From Streptomyces sp. (GTDB lineage Bacteria > Actinomycetota > Actinomycetes > Streptomycetales > Streptomycetaceae): DNA of 64,000 nucleotides. The notes below the pieces were generated by a model. The model was not told the DNA's origin and ran no database searches. It saw nothing but the letters and a program-made list of their open reading frames with translations. Positions 51,953 to 63,988 of the stretch are shown here, piece after piece. Where the stretch lies: assembly GCF_019510245.1 (NCBI RefSeq), contig NZ_JAEKKT010000131.1, forward strand, positions 1 to 64,000, written 5' to 3'. Position numbers and translations under genes: made by a program. Numbering within the stretch: position 1 is the first letter of the stretch; each line of letters starts with the position of its first letter.

Positions 51953-52048
51953 CTTCAATCAAATCCATGCTCAGTTCTGCTCGGGTATTGACCAATCTCT
52001 TCGATCGGCGCACGATTCCGGTCATCGAAAATGACGAGTTTTGACGAG
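51944..52048. promoter_or_regulatory. DeoR-type repeats in the divergent glycan promoter region
   Basis: ACTCGTCAT (51944-51952, overlapping the DeoR start codon) recurs inverted as ATGACGAGT (52031-52039). TGACGAG is repeated directly at 52032-52038 and 52042-52048, 10 bp apart. The set brackets the divergent promoters and probably binds the DeoR protein. Confidence 0.5.
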
Positions 52049-52059
52049 AGGCTGCGCGC

Positions 52060-53079
52060 GTGGACGACGACAGGCCCGATGTGCTGCTGACCGGGCTCCT
52101 CTTCTACGACCTCGTCCTCACCGGGCTGGGAAAGCCGCCGACACCGGGTGAGGAGATCTGGACGGGCGGCATGGGCTGCGGCCCCGGCGGCATCGCGAAC
52201 CTCGCGGTGGCCGCGGCCCGCTTCGGCCTGCGCACCTCGCTGGCCACGGTCTTCGGGGACGACTTCTACGGCGAGTACTGCCGGGACGTCCTGTGCGACC
52301 AGGAGGACATCGACCTCTCGCTCTCCCGCACCGCGGACGACTGGCCCACCCCCGTCACCGTCTCGCTCGCCACCGGTCACGACCGGGCCCTCGTCACCCA
52401 CGGCCAGGAACCCCCGTACTCGCAGGACACACTGATGGGCGACCCGCCCGAGGCGCGCACCGCGCTCGTGCACATCGAGGCCGAGCCGCGCGAGTGGATC
52501 GCCAAGGCCGCGGCGAACGGCACCCACGTCTACGCCGACGTCGGCTGGGACCCCACCCAGGAGTGGTCCCGCGACCTCCTCGACCAGCTCGCCCTGTGCC
52601 ACGCCTTCCTCCCCAACGAGACCGAGGCGATGGCGTACACCCGCACCGACAGCGCGGTCGCGGCCCTCGGCACGCTCGCGGAGCTGGTGCCGGTGGCGGT
52701 CGTCACCCGGGGCGGGGACGGCGCGGTGGCCGTCGACCAGACCACCGGCGAGTACGCCGAGGTCCCGGCCCTCCCCGTGGAGGTCCTGGACGCCACCGGC
52801 GCCGGGGACGTGTTCGGCGCGAGCTTCGTCACGGCCTCCCTCGGCGGCTGGCCGCTGACCGAGCGGCTGCGGTTCGCGGTCCTCGCGGCCGGGCTCTCCG
52901 TCCGGCACCACGGCGGCGCCCTCGCGGCCCCCGGCTGGTACGGCGTCGACCGCTGGTGGCGCTCGCTGACCGATCCCGAACTGAAGAAGGCCTACGGCTT
53001 CCTCGCCGACCGCCTGCCGGCGGACGTGGGCCCCCCGGTGCACCACGCGCCCGTCACCCCGCCCGCCCGGCCGCACTGA
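52060..53079 (+). CDS. PfkB family carbohydrate kinase
   Basis: This 339-residue ribokinase-fold kinase has GGMGCGPGGIANLAVAAARFG near the N-terminus and DATGAGDVFGASFV with the catalytic Asp near the C-terminus. It would phosphorylate a monosaccharide, or possibly a disaccharide for the GH4 enzyme, using ATP. GTG at 52060 is the first start and has GAGAGG upstream. It is the first gene of the rightward operon and divergent from DeoR. Mannose, galactose, fucose or fuculose are candidates; none is proven. Confidence 0.85.
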   Translation: MDDDRPDVLLTGLLFYDLVLTGLGKPPTPGEEIWTGGMGCGPGGIANLAVAAARFGLRTSLATVFGDDFYGEYCRDVLCDQEDIDLSLSRTADDWPTPVTVSLATGHDRALVTHGQEPPYSQDTLMGDPPEARTALVHIEAEPREWIAKAAANGTHVYADVGWDPTQEWSRDLLDQLALCHAFLPNETEAMAYTRTDSAVAALGTLAELVPVAVVTRGGDGAVAVDQTTGEYAEVPALPVEVLDATGAGDVFGASFVTASLGGWPLTERLRFAVLAAGLSVRHHGGALAAPGWYGVDRWWRSLTDPELKKAYGFLADRLPADVGPPVHHAPVTPPARPH

Positions 53080-53119
53080 CCCCCACCGGTTCACGGCCGC
53101 CCCCGGACCCCACCGCTTC

Positions 53120-53140
53120 ACAGCCCCACAGCCCCACAGC
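53120..53140. repeat. Short direct repeat before the binding-protein gene
   Basis: ACAGCCCC occurs twice, followed by ACAGC, in the 105-bp gap between the kinase and the binding-protein genes. It is low-complexity and of unknown role. Confidence 0.4.
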
Positions 53141-53184
53141 TCAACGCCCCTCAGTACCACGAACAGGAACAACAGGAGTGACCC

Positions 53185-54465
53185 GTGGACCTTTCACGTA
53201 GAGGCTTCCTCCAGGCCGCCGCACTCACCGCGGCCGCGTCCGGACTGACCGTCGCCTGCGGCAGCGGCTCGGGATCGGGCGGTACCAAGAACGGCAAGAA
53301 CCTCACCCTGTGGTACTGGGGCGGTGCGCTCAGCGACAAGGTGGTCGCGGAGGCGAAGACCCACTTCAGCGGTTCGGTGAAGCTGACCGCCTCCTCCATC
53401 GGCGGCGACTTCAAGCAGAAGCTCACCACCACCCTCGCCGCGGGCGGCTCCTCCGTGCCCGACATCACCGGCATCAAGGGCGAGGACATGGCGTCCTTCC
53501 TGCCCAACGCCGACCGCTTCCTCGACCTGAACGACCTCGGCTTCGAGAAGGTCTCGTCCCAGTACCTGGACTGGAAGACCAAGCTCGCCCAGACCAAGGA
53601 CGGCAAGCAGATCGGCTTCCCGATCGACATCGGCCCCACCGCGCTCTTCTACCGCGAGGACCTGTTCGCCAAGGCCGGCGTGGCCACCGACCCCGCCAAG
53701 GTCGCCGACCTGGTCAAGACCTGGGACGACTACTTCACGCTCGGCACCGAACTGCAGAAGAAGAACCCCGGCACCTTCCTGGTCAACAACATCAGCTCCG
53801 TCTTCAACATCGCGGTCGGCCAGGGCACCCAGCGGTTCATCGACAAGAACAACCACTTCATCGGTGACCAGGACCACATCCGCAGCGCGTGGACGACGGC
53901 GATCCGCCCCTACACCCTGGGCATCGACGCCAAGATCAACGACAACTCCTGGAACGCGGCCGTCGGCAAGAGCCTCCTCACCGAACTGGGCGCGGCCTGG
54001 CACGCGCTGGACATCGAGCAGGCGGCGCCCCAGACCAAGGGCAAGTGGCGGGTCTGCGCAAACCCCGTCGGACCGTCCAACCAGGGCGGCTCCTACCTGG
54101 CGCTGCCCCGGCAGTGCCGGAACCCCGAGGAAGCTTTCAAGATCATCAGCTGGATCCTCAGCCCCACCAACGACGCCCGCGGCTTCACCGACGCGGCCAT
54201 CTTCCCCGCCGCCCCGGCCGCGTACGCCATGCCGGCCATGACCGGCCCCGACGCCTTCTTCGGCGGCCAGAAGATCATCGAGGTCTTCGGACCGGCCGCC
54301 AAGGCCATACCGGACAGCTACGAGGCACCGGCCGACGCGGCCGTCATGGCCCCGTACATGACGGAACTGACCAACATCGAGGCCAAGGGCAAGAAGCCCG
54401 ACGACGCCTGGAACGACGCGGTCAGCCAGGCCAAGCAGATCGCCCGGCGTCAGGGGGTGAACTGA
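53185..54465 (+). CDS. CUT1 sugar-binding lipoprotein with twin-Arg signal
   Basis: This 426-residue solute-binding protein begins MDLSRRGFLQAAALTAAA, a Tat-like signal, and has a lipobox ending TVAC (Cys at about residue 25) followed by a Gly/Ser linker. The mature part starts LTLWYWGGALSDKVV and contains IGFPIDIGPTALFYREDLF, typical of CUT1 proteins. The GTG follows AACAGGAG. It feeds the MalF/MalG-type permeases just downstream. The ligand is predicted to be the oligosaccharide attacked by the nearby cytoplasmic glycosidases. Confidence 0.88.
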   Translation: MDLSRRGFLQAAALTAAASGLTVACGSGSGSGGTKNGKNLTLWYWGGALSDKVVAEAKTHFSGSVKLTASSIGGDFKQKLTTTLAAGGSSVPDITGIKGEDMASFLPNADRFLDLNDLGFEKVSSQYLDWKTKLAQTKDGKQIGFPIDIGPTALFYREDLFAKAGVATDPAKVADLVKTWDDYFTLGTELQKKNPGTFLVNNISSVFNIAVGQGTQRFIDKNNHFIGDQDHIRSAWTTAIRPYTLGIDAKINDNSWNAAVGKSLLTELGAAWHALDIEQAAPQTKGKWRVCANPVGPSNQGGSYLALPRQCRNPEEAFKIISWILSPTNDARGFTDAAIFPAAPAAYAMPAMTGPDAFFGGQKIIEVFGPAAKAIPDSYEAPADAAVMAPYMTELTNIEAKGKKPDDAWNDAVSQAKQIARRQGVN

Positions 54466-54479
54466 GGTGACGTCACCTC
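54464..54479. promoter_or_regulatory. 16-bp palindrome enclosing the permease start codon
   Basis: GAGGTGACGTCACCTC is perfectly symmetric and contains the binding-protein stop and the permease GTG (54467-54469). In RNA it can form a 6-bp stem with an ACGT loop and so reduce permease translation relative to the binding protein. Confidence 0.45.
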
Positions 54480-55477
54480 CGGTCACCGGTCCCGCCGCGG
54501 TGCCCGAGCACCGCGGCGGGCCGGGCCCGGCCCGGTTCCGCCCGCGGCGCGCCACGCCCGCCGGCACCACCACCCGGCCCAGGCGGCGCGGGCCGCTGTC
54601 GTACTGGCGGCAGTACCTCGCGATCTCGCCCTTCTACCTGATCTTCGCCGCGTTCTCCTTCTTCCCGGTCTTCTACTCGCTGTACCTGGCCTTCCAGCGC
54701 TGGGACGGGCTCGGCGACATGCAGTTCGTGGGCCTCCAGCAGTTCAGGTTCCTGTGGTCGGACCCGGTCTTCTGGCTGTCGATCCGCAACACCCTGGTGA
54801 TCTGGGTGCTGTCCACCGTGCCCACCCTCCTGGGCGCCCTGGTGCTGGCGACGCTGCTGCACTCGGTGCGCCGATTCAAGGGCTTCTACCGGATCGCCCT
54901 CTACGTGCCGAACGTCACCTCGATCGTGGCGGTGGCGATCTTCTTCGGCGCCGTGTTCAGCAACAACTTCGGTCTGGTCAACGCGATCCTGGGCACGGTC
55001 GGCATCTCGCCCGTGCCCTGGCTGAGCAACCCGTGGCTGATCAAGGTGGTCATCGCGCTGCTGATGACCTGGATGTGGACCGGCTACAACATGATCATCT
55101 ACCTGGCCGGTCTCCAGGCGATCCCGGCCTCGATCTACGAGGCGGCGAAGGTCGACGGCGCCGGCCCGGTCCGCACGTTCTTCCAGATCACCGTCCCGAT
55201 CATGCGGCCGATCATCCTGTTCACCGTCATCATCTCGACGATCAACGGTCTGCAGAGCTTCAGCGAACCCCAGGTCCTGTTCGCCAGCAACGCCGCCAAC
55301 GCGAACCTCGGCGGCCCGGGACAGGCCGGTCTGACCACGCTGCTGTACTTCTACCAGTCGGCCTTCCTCAACAACGACTACGGCTACGGCGCGGCCATCG
55401 TGTGGGCCTTCTTCCTGCTGATCATCGTCCTCGTCGCCGTCAACTGGCGCATCACCCAACGAGGGAGGAAGCCGTGA
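54467..55477 (+). CDS. CUT1 sugar ABC permease, MalF type
   Basis: This 336-residue permease has a basic cytoplasmic N-terminus of about 45 residues, six spans, and the docking loop YEAAKVDGAGPVRTFFQITVP. The GTG start lies one base after the binding-protein stop and inside a palindrome. An AGGGGG stretch about ten bases upstream can serve as ribosome site. It pairs with the MalG-type protein that overlaps its stop. Confidence 0.87.
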   Translation: MTSPPVTGPAAVPEHRGGPGPARFRPRRATPAGTTTRPRRRGPLSYWRQYLAISPFYLIFAAFSFFPVFYSLYLAFQRWDGLGDMQFVGLQQFRFLWSDPVFWLSIRNTLVIWVLSTVPTLLGALVLATLLHSVRRFKGFYRIALYVPNVTSIVAVAIFFGAVFSNNFGLVNAILGTVGISPVPWLSNPWLIKVVIALLMTWMWTGYNMIIYLAGLQAIPASIYEAAKVDGAGPVRTFFQITVPIMRPIILFTVIISTINGLQSFSEPQVLFASNAANANLGGPGQAGLTTLLYFYQSAFLNNDYGYGAAIVWAFFLLIIVLVAVNWRITQRGRKP

Positions 55478-56355
55478 CCACAGCCGACCCGACAGCCGAC
55501 CCGACGCGGCCGGCCCCGCGCGCGAGGCGGCTGCGCCGCCCCAAGGGCCTGACCGCGCACATCATCCTCATGGCGGCCGTCCTGCTCTCGGTCTTCCCGT
55601 TCCTGTGGACGATCGTCATGGCGACCAACACCACCCAGGACATCTACAAGAGCCCGCCGAAGTTCACCTTCGGCTCGCACCTGCTGGAGAACATCCGGCA
55701 CGTGCTGAACACCATCGACTTCTTCGGGTCGATGCTCAACACGGTCATCGTCGCGACCGTCACCACCGTCCTGGTGCTCTTCATCGACTCGCTGGCGGCC
55801 TTCACCTTCGCGAAGTTCGACTTCCCCGGCCGCAAGGTGCTCTTCGGCACACTGCTGCTGTTCATGATGCTGCCGCTGCAGCTGGCGATCCTGCCGCAGT
55901 TCATCCTCATGTCGAACATCGGCTGGGTCGGCATGCTCAAGGCGCTGGTCCCGCCCGCCCTGGCCAACGCCTTCGGCATCTTCTGGCTGCGCCAGTACAT
56001 CGAGAACGGCGTGCCCGACGAACTCCTCGACGCCGCGCGCATCGACGGCGCCGGATTCTTCCGGCAGTACTGGAACATCGCGCTGCCGATGATCAGGCCC
56101 GCGCTGTCCTTCCTCGCCATCTACGCCTTCGTCGGCGCCTGGAACGACTACGTCTGGCCGCTCGTCGTGCTCACCAACCCCGACCACGTGACCCTCCAGG
56201 TGGAGCTGGCCCAGCTCAACGTCGGCCACACCACCGACTACAGCATGGTCATGGCCGGGGTGCTGATGGCCTCCCTGCCGCTGGTGCTGGTGTTCGCCAT
56301 ATTCGCCCGCGGTTTCATCGCCGGCGCCACCGAAGGCGCCGTGCAGGGCACCTGA
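55474..56355 (+). CDS. CUT1 sugar ABC permease, MalG type
   Basis: This 293-residue protein has a Pro/Arg-rich N-terminus, six spans and the docking loop LDAARIDGAGFFRQYWNIALP. The end IFARGFIAGATEGAVQG is typical of MalG-type permeases. GTG start overlaps the partner's stop (GTGA), with GGGAGGAA upstream. As for the other CUT1 system in this window, no ATPase gene is adjacent, so a shared MsiK-type ATPase is expected. Confidence 0.88.
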   Translation: MTTADPTADPTRPAPRARRLRRPKGLTAHIILMAAVLLSVFPFLWTIVMATNTTQDIYKSPPKFTFGSHLLENIRHVLNTIDFFGSMLNTVIVATVTTVLVLFIDSLAAFTFAKFDFPGRKVLFGTLLLFMMLPLQLAILPQFILMSNIGWVGMLKALVPPALANAFGIFWLRQYIENGVPDELLDAARIDGAGFFRQYWNIALPMIRPALSFLAIYAFVGAWNDYVWPLVVLTNPDHVTLQVELAQLNVGHTTDYSMVMAGVLMASLPLVLVFAIFARGFIAGATEGAVQGT

Positions 56356-56410
56356 CCCGCGCGGGCCGGCCCGGCCCGCGCGGTACGCGCGAGACAGAGG
56401 GAGGGATCCG

Positions 56411-57420
56411 GTGACGGACGCCGACGCCGAGCGGACGCCAGGAGCAGAGGGTAAGGGGCCCTCGGCCCGCCTGCCGTTCGCCCGGCGCCGTGCCGTGTCC
56501 GCCGGGCCGGACGGCGCCCGGCGCGCGAGAGTGCTCGTGGTGGGCATGGACGGGCTGCGCCACGACCGGCTGGCCCTCTCCCCGGCACACGCACCCGTCC
56601 TGCACGCCCTGATGGCCGCCGGCGCCCACGGCACCAGCCTGCTGCCCTACGGCGAGGCGGACGGCCAGGCCGCGGACGGGCCGGCCACCAGCATGGCCTA
56701 CACCGACTCCGGCCCCGGCTGGTCGAGCGTGCTGACCGGGGTGTGGCCGGACCGTCACGGCGTGACCGGCAACGACTTCCACGGCGCCGACTACGGCCGC
56801 CACCCCGACTTCCTCACCCGCGCGGCCGCCGCCCGCCCCGGCCTGCGCACCGCCGCCGTGGTCTCCTGGCCGGAGCTGGTCCACCGCGGCACCCTCGGCC
56901 CCGCCATCGGCTGCCGCATCCACTACGACGGCGAGCGCGACGGCTACCTCGCCGCGGACGACCTCGTCGCACGCACCGCCGTCCGCCGGCTCGCCGAGCA
57001 CGACCCGGACCTGCTGTTCGTGTACTTCGGCGGCACCGACGAGGCCGGCCACGCCACCGGCCCGCTCTCCCCCGCCCACGACGCCGCCCTGCTCGCCCAG
57101 GACACCCACCTCGGACGCCTGCTGGCGGCGATCGACGCCCGGCGCCGCGGCGAGCGGTGGACCGTAGTGGTCACCACCGACCACGGTCACCTCGACACCG
57201 GCGGCCACGGCGGCGACACGCGTGCCGAACGTGAGGTCTTCGTGATCCTCGCCGAGCCCGGCGCGCCCGGCGGCACCCTGCTCGACACCCCCCGCCTCAT
57301 CGACATCGCCCCCACCGTCCTGGACCGGCTCGGCATCCCCGTCGACCCCGCCTGGGGCTGGGAAGGACGCGTCCTGCCCAGGCCCGCCACGTCACCCACA
57401 TCACCCACGTCACCAGAGAA

Positions 57421-57424
<4 letters not shown>
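56411..57424 (+). CDS. Alkaline-phosphatase-superfamily phosphodiesterase, cytoplasmic
   Basis: This 337-residue protein belongs to the nucleotide pyrophosphatase/phosphodiesterase branch. Metal and nucleophile regions are VVGMDGLRHDRL, YTDSGPGWSSVLTGVWPDRHG, FGGTDEAGHATG and VVTTDHGHLDTGGHGG. There is no signal peptide, so it acts inside the cell, perhaps on phosphodiester-linked sugars brought in by the importer. The GTG follows GGGAGGG. It overlaps the beta-galactosidase start and so belongs to the operon. The C-terminus has a short TSPTSPTS repeat. Confidence 0.84.
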
Positions 57425-60393
<2,969 letters not shown>

Positions 60394-60470
60394 GACCCGT
60401 CCGCCGAGATCCGCCTTCCGAGATCCCCCCACGCCCTTCGCCGTCACTTCTGCTTACCCACGGAGCACAC

Positions 60471-62297
60471 GTGTGTACTTCGCATGACCACCCTCAGGGC
60501 GAGGCCGCGCAGGCCGGAGCCGGACGCCGCAGTTTCCTCCGCGCGACCGCGCTGCTCGGCGCCGCCGCCACCGCCGGGGTGGCGCTGCCCACCGCCGCCG
60601 AGGCGTCCTCCGGCCGGCGGCCCGACCCGGAGAGCCGACGCTTCACCCTCGCGGTGATGCCCGACACCCAGTACCTCTTCGACGGACCGAGCATCAACCC
60701 GGCGCCCATCGAGGCGTCGCTGCGCTACCTCCTCGAACACGGCGGCGAGTCCGACGAGAACATCGTCTTCCTGTCCCACCTCGGCGATCTCACCCAGAAC
60801 GGGGCGGCTGAGGAGTTCGCCGCGATCAGCAAGGCGTTCGGGATCCTCGACCGGCGCGGGGTCGGCTACAGCGTGCTGGCCGGCAACCACGACATCAGGT
60901 CGTCCACGGACGACCAGCGCGGTGCCACGCCGTACCTGGACGCCTTCGGCCCGCAGCGCTTCGAGGACAAGCCGACGTTCGGCGGGGCCTCCGCGGACGG
61001 TTACAACACCTACCACCTGTTCCGGGCGGCCGGGCGCGAGTGGCTCGTGCTGGCGCTGGACTGGCGGCTGTCGGCCAAGGGGTACGCCTGGGCGAAGGAC
61101 GTCATCGCCGCGCACCCGAAGGCGCCCGTCATCCTCACCACCCACGAACTGGTCGTGGACGACGACGAGTTGTCGTCGTACGGGCAGCAGCTGTGGGACC
61201 GGCTGGTCGACGAGCACGACCAGATCTTCCTCACCCTCAACGGCCACTACTGGCCGGCCCGCCGGGCCACCCGCAAGAACGCGGCCGGCAACGACGTGCA
61301 CCTGCACCTGACGAACTACCAGAACCGGTACTTCGGCGGTGCGGCGATGATCCGCCTCTACCACTTCGACCTGGACCGCGACGTCATCGACGTGGAGACG
61401 GTCTCGCCGTGGATCCTCGGCCGGGCCAAGAAGGACCTGAACGAGCTGGAGCGGCAGGAGATGGAGCTGAGCGGCGACGCGGACCGCTTCTCCGTCGACA
61501 TCGACTTCGCGGCACGCTTCGAGGGCTTCGACCCGGTGCCGGTCCGCCCGGCGCGGCCTGCCTCGCAGCTGCTGGTCCGGGGCACGGCCGCCTACTGGCG
61601 GTTCGACTCGGCGGTCTCCGGCACGGTCCGTGACCTGTCCGGCAACGGCAACGACCTCACCGTGGTCTCGGTGGGCGGCGGCACGCTCGGCTGGTCGGCG
61701 GACCACCACCCGGACCAGCCGGGCCACGGCAGCCTGGAGTTCACCGGGTACAAGTCGCCGCTGAAGGGCGCCTACCTCCAGACGGTCGGTGGCGCGCCGC
61801 TCAACTCGGCGACGTTCAAGGACGGTTACACCATCGAGGCGTTCTTCCGGCTGCCCGCCGACTGGGACCCCGACCACAACGCGTGGGCCGGTGTCGTCAG
61901 CCGCCGGGGCACCGGCGGAGCCGCCGGCAAGACCGCCGACGACCCGGACGAGCCGCTGGCCACGCTGTCGCTGTCCAACGACCGCGAACCGCAGTGGGCG
62001 ATGCGCCCGCTCAACCAGGAGGGCATCGCCACCAACTGGGGCCAGGAGACGCCCCTGAAGACCTGGACCCATCTCGCCGTCGTCAACGACGGCAGGCACA
62101 CGACCCTGTATGTCGACGGCTGCCCGGTGGTGCGCAACCCGAAGGCCTCCGCGACGGGCATCACCTCGGTCGGCGAGCCCTGGCTGCTCGGCGGCTACAC
62201 CTACGCCGACAAGATCGACCAGATCCTCCACGGCCGCCTCGGCGACGTCCGGATCGTCTCGCGGGCACTGCCCGTCTCCTCCTTCATGACCCACTGA
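60471..62297 (+). CDS. Tat-exported metallophosphoesterase with C-terminal LamG-like domain
   Basis: This 608-residue secreted protein has a Tat signal (GRRSFLRATALLGAAATAG) and cleavage near AEASS. The calcineurin-like domain (about 55-330) shows MPDTQYL, SHLGDLTQNG, LAGNHDIRS, TTHELV and NGHYWPA. A linker and a LamG/concanavalin-like domain (about 370-600) follow, containing YWRFDSAVSGTVRDLSGNG and YVDGCPVVRNP. It could remove phosphate from extracellular glycans while the LamG module binds sugar. GTG at 60471 has GGAG nearby. It lies in the same direction after the beta-galactosidase gene. Confidence 0.86.
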   Translation: MCTSHDHPQGEAAQAGAGRRSFLRATALLGAAATAGVALPTAAEASSGRRPDPESRRFTLAVMPDTQYLFDGPSINPAPIEASLRYLLEHGGESDENIVFLSHLGDLTQNGAAEEFAAISKAFGILDRRGVGYSVLAGNHDIRSSTDDQRGATPYLDAFGPQRFEDKPTFGGASADGYNTYHLFRAAGREWLVLALDWRLSAKGYAWAKDVIAAHPKAPVILTTHELVVDDDELSSYGQQLWDRLVDEHDQIFLTLNGHYWPARRATRKNAAGNDVHLHLTNYQNRYFGGAAMIRLYHFDLDRDVIDVETVSPWILGRAKKDLNELERQEMELSGDADRFSVDIDFAARFEGFDPVPVRPARPASQLLVRGTAAYWRFDSAVSGTVRDLSGNGNDLTVVSVGGGTLGWSADHHPDQPGHGSLEFTGYKSPLKGAYLQTVGGAPLNSATFKDGYTIEAFFRLPADWDPDHNAWAGVVSRRGTGGAAGKTADDPDEPLATLSLSNDREPQWAMRPLNQEGIATNWGQETPLKTWTHLAVVNDGRHTTLYVDGCPVVRNPKASATGITSVGEPWLLGGYTYADKIDQILHGRLGDVRIVSRALPVSSFMTH

Positions 62298-62320
62298 CCC
62301 CCGTTACGAGGATCATCTTC

Positions 62321-63988
62321 ATGACCGAGCAGCAGCTGCCCGCCTGGGCCGACCCTGCCGTCTCCCCCGCCGACCTCGACGCCCAGGGCATGTCCAGGCG
62401 CGGACTCCTGCGCCGCACGGGGCTGTTCGGCGCCGCGTTCGCGCTCGGGTCGGCGGCGACCCCGGCGTTCGCGGCGTCCGGCCGGGGCCTGGGCGGGGAG
62501 GACCCCCGTCTCGCCTACCTGGTCGGCGACCACCACGTGCACTCCGTGTACAGCCACGACGCCAAGTACACGTTCTCCCAGCAGGCCCGGGCCGCCGCGA
62601 CGTACGGCCTGGACTGGATGGTGTTCAACGAGCACTCCAACTTCGGGCACGCCTACTACGGCGCGAAGCTGGAGCACGCGGAGATCCTCAAGGCGCGTGC
62701 CGAGAACCCGCGCCAGCTGATCTTCCAGGGCCTGGAGTGGTACATCCCGGCCGCCGAGCACTGCACGGTGTTCGCCGCGCCAGGACCGCACGAGACCGAC
62801 CTGCTCACGCAGTTCGAGCTGGCCTACGACGGCAAGCTCCTGGGCTACACCGAGGGTTCGGCGGGTGCGGCCGACACCGCCCGCAACGAGGCGCACGCAG
62901 TCAAGGCCATCCGGTGGCTGGCCGAGCAGCGCCGCACCGGCTACGTCGACGACGTCCTCGTCCTCGCCAACCACCCGCTGCGGCTCGGCATCGACTCCCC
63001 GCACGAGATGCGCAACTGGCGGGACGCGGCCGCCGAGATCATGATCGGCATGGAGGGCGCTCCCGGCGCCCAGGGTGCCGCGATCCCCGGCTGGGGCAGC
63101 GGGACGGCGATCCGCGGCGAGTACCAGAACAGCCCGTCGGCACAGTCCTGGGCGGGCTTCCCGACGGGCGCGTACGTGACGTACGGCGGCTTCGACTGGG
63201 CGACGGCGACGGTCGGCGGCCTGTGGGACGCGATGCTCTCCGAGGGCAGGCTCTTCACGATCACCACCAACTCCGACAACCACCGCACGGTCTTCGACAC
63301 CTGGAAGAACGGCGACTGGCTGCCGGGGCAGAACTTCGACAACACCGGCAGGCTGCCCGACCCGGTGAACACCGACACCACGCAGCCCGGCAGCGACTTC
63401 TGGCCCGGCGAGTTCAGCCGGACCCACGTCGGCGTCACCCGGTACGGCTACCGTGCGGTGATGGCGGGCCTGCGCGCCGGCCGGGTCTGGCTGGATCACG
63501 GGCACCTGCTGGACGGCCTCGACGTCCGGCTGAAGCGGGACTGCGACCACGGCGCCGGTGTCACGCTGGGTGGCCGGCTGCGCGTCCGCAAGGGCGAGCG
63601 GATCACCCTGAACGTGACGGTGACGAGCGCGTCCCGGGTGAACCCGCACGGCATCCTGCCCCAGTTGGCGCACGTGGACGTCGTCCGGGGCGCGGTACGC
63701 GGCCCGGTCGCCGACCGCGACAGCTGGCAGGCCCCGGACACCAGGGTCGTGCAGTCGAAGGACGTGTCGGGCCGCAAGGGCACCTACACCCTGCGCATCC
63801 CGGTCACCGCGGGCGACGAGTCGTTCTACGTCCGGCTGCGCGGCAGCGACGGCAAGCGCAACGGAACGGGCTACCTGGGCGCTGCGATCGACCCGCACGG
63901 CCCGGTCCCGCACGCGCCGGGCGACGGCGACCCATGGGCGGACACGTGGTTCTACTCGAATCCGATCTTCGTGGACGTGGTGAACTGA
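62321..63988 (+). CDS. Tat-exported PHP-domain metal-dependent phosphoesterase-like protein
   Basis: This 555-residue secreted protein has a 28-residue N-terminal extension before a Tat signal (MSRRGLLRRTGLFGAAFAL) with cleavage near PAFA. Its PHP-type metal sites are GDHHVHSVYSHDAKY, MVFNEHSNFGHA and VLVLANHPLRLG. A long C-terminal part (about 390-555) is beta-rich, with GERITLNVTVTSASRVN, and resembles no catalytic family I know. The ATG follows GAGG eight bases upstream. It ends the operon in this window. Likely a phosphoesterase acting outside the cell with the preceding enzyme. Confidence 0.8.
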   Translation: MTEQQLPAWADPAVSPADLDAQGMSRRGLLRRTGLFGAAFALGSAATPAFAASGRGLGGEDPRLAYLVGDHHVHSVYSHDAKYTFSQQARAAATYGLDWMVFNEHSNFGHAYYGAKLEHAEILKARAENPRQLIFQGLEWYIPAAEHCTVFAAPGPHETDLLTQFELAYDGKLLGYTEGSAGAADTARNEAHAVKAIRWLAEQRRTGYVDDVLVLANHPLRLGIDSPHEMRNWRDAAAEIMIGMEGAPGAQGAAIPGWGSGTAIRGEYQNSPSAQSWAGFPTGAYVTYGGFDWATATVGGLWDAMLSEGRLFTITTNSDNHRTVFDTWKNGDWLPGQNFDNTGRLPDPVNTDTTQPGSDFWPGEFSRTHVGVTRYGYRAVMAGLRAGRVWLDHGHLLDGLDVRLKRDCDHGAGVTLGGRLRVRKGERITLNVTVTSASRVNPHGILPQLAHVDVVRGAVRGPVADRDSWQAPDTRVVQSKDVSGRKGTYTLRIPVTAGDESFYVRLRGSDGKRNGTGYLGAAIDPHGPVPHAPGDGDPWADTWFYSNPIFVDVVN

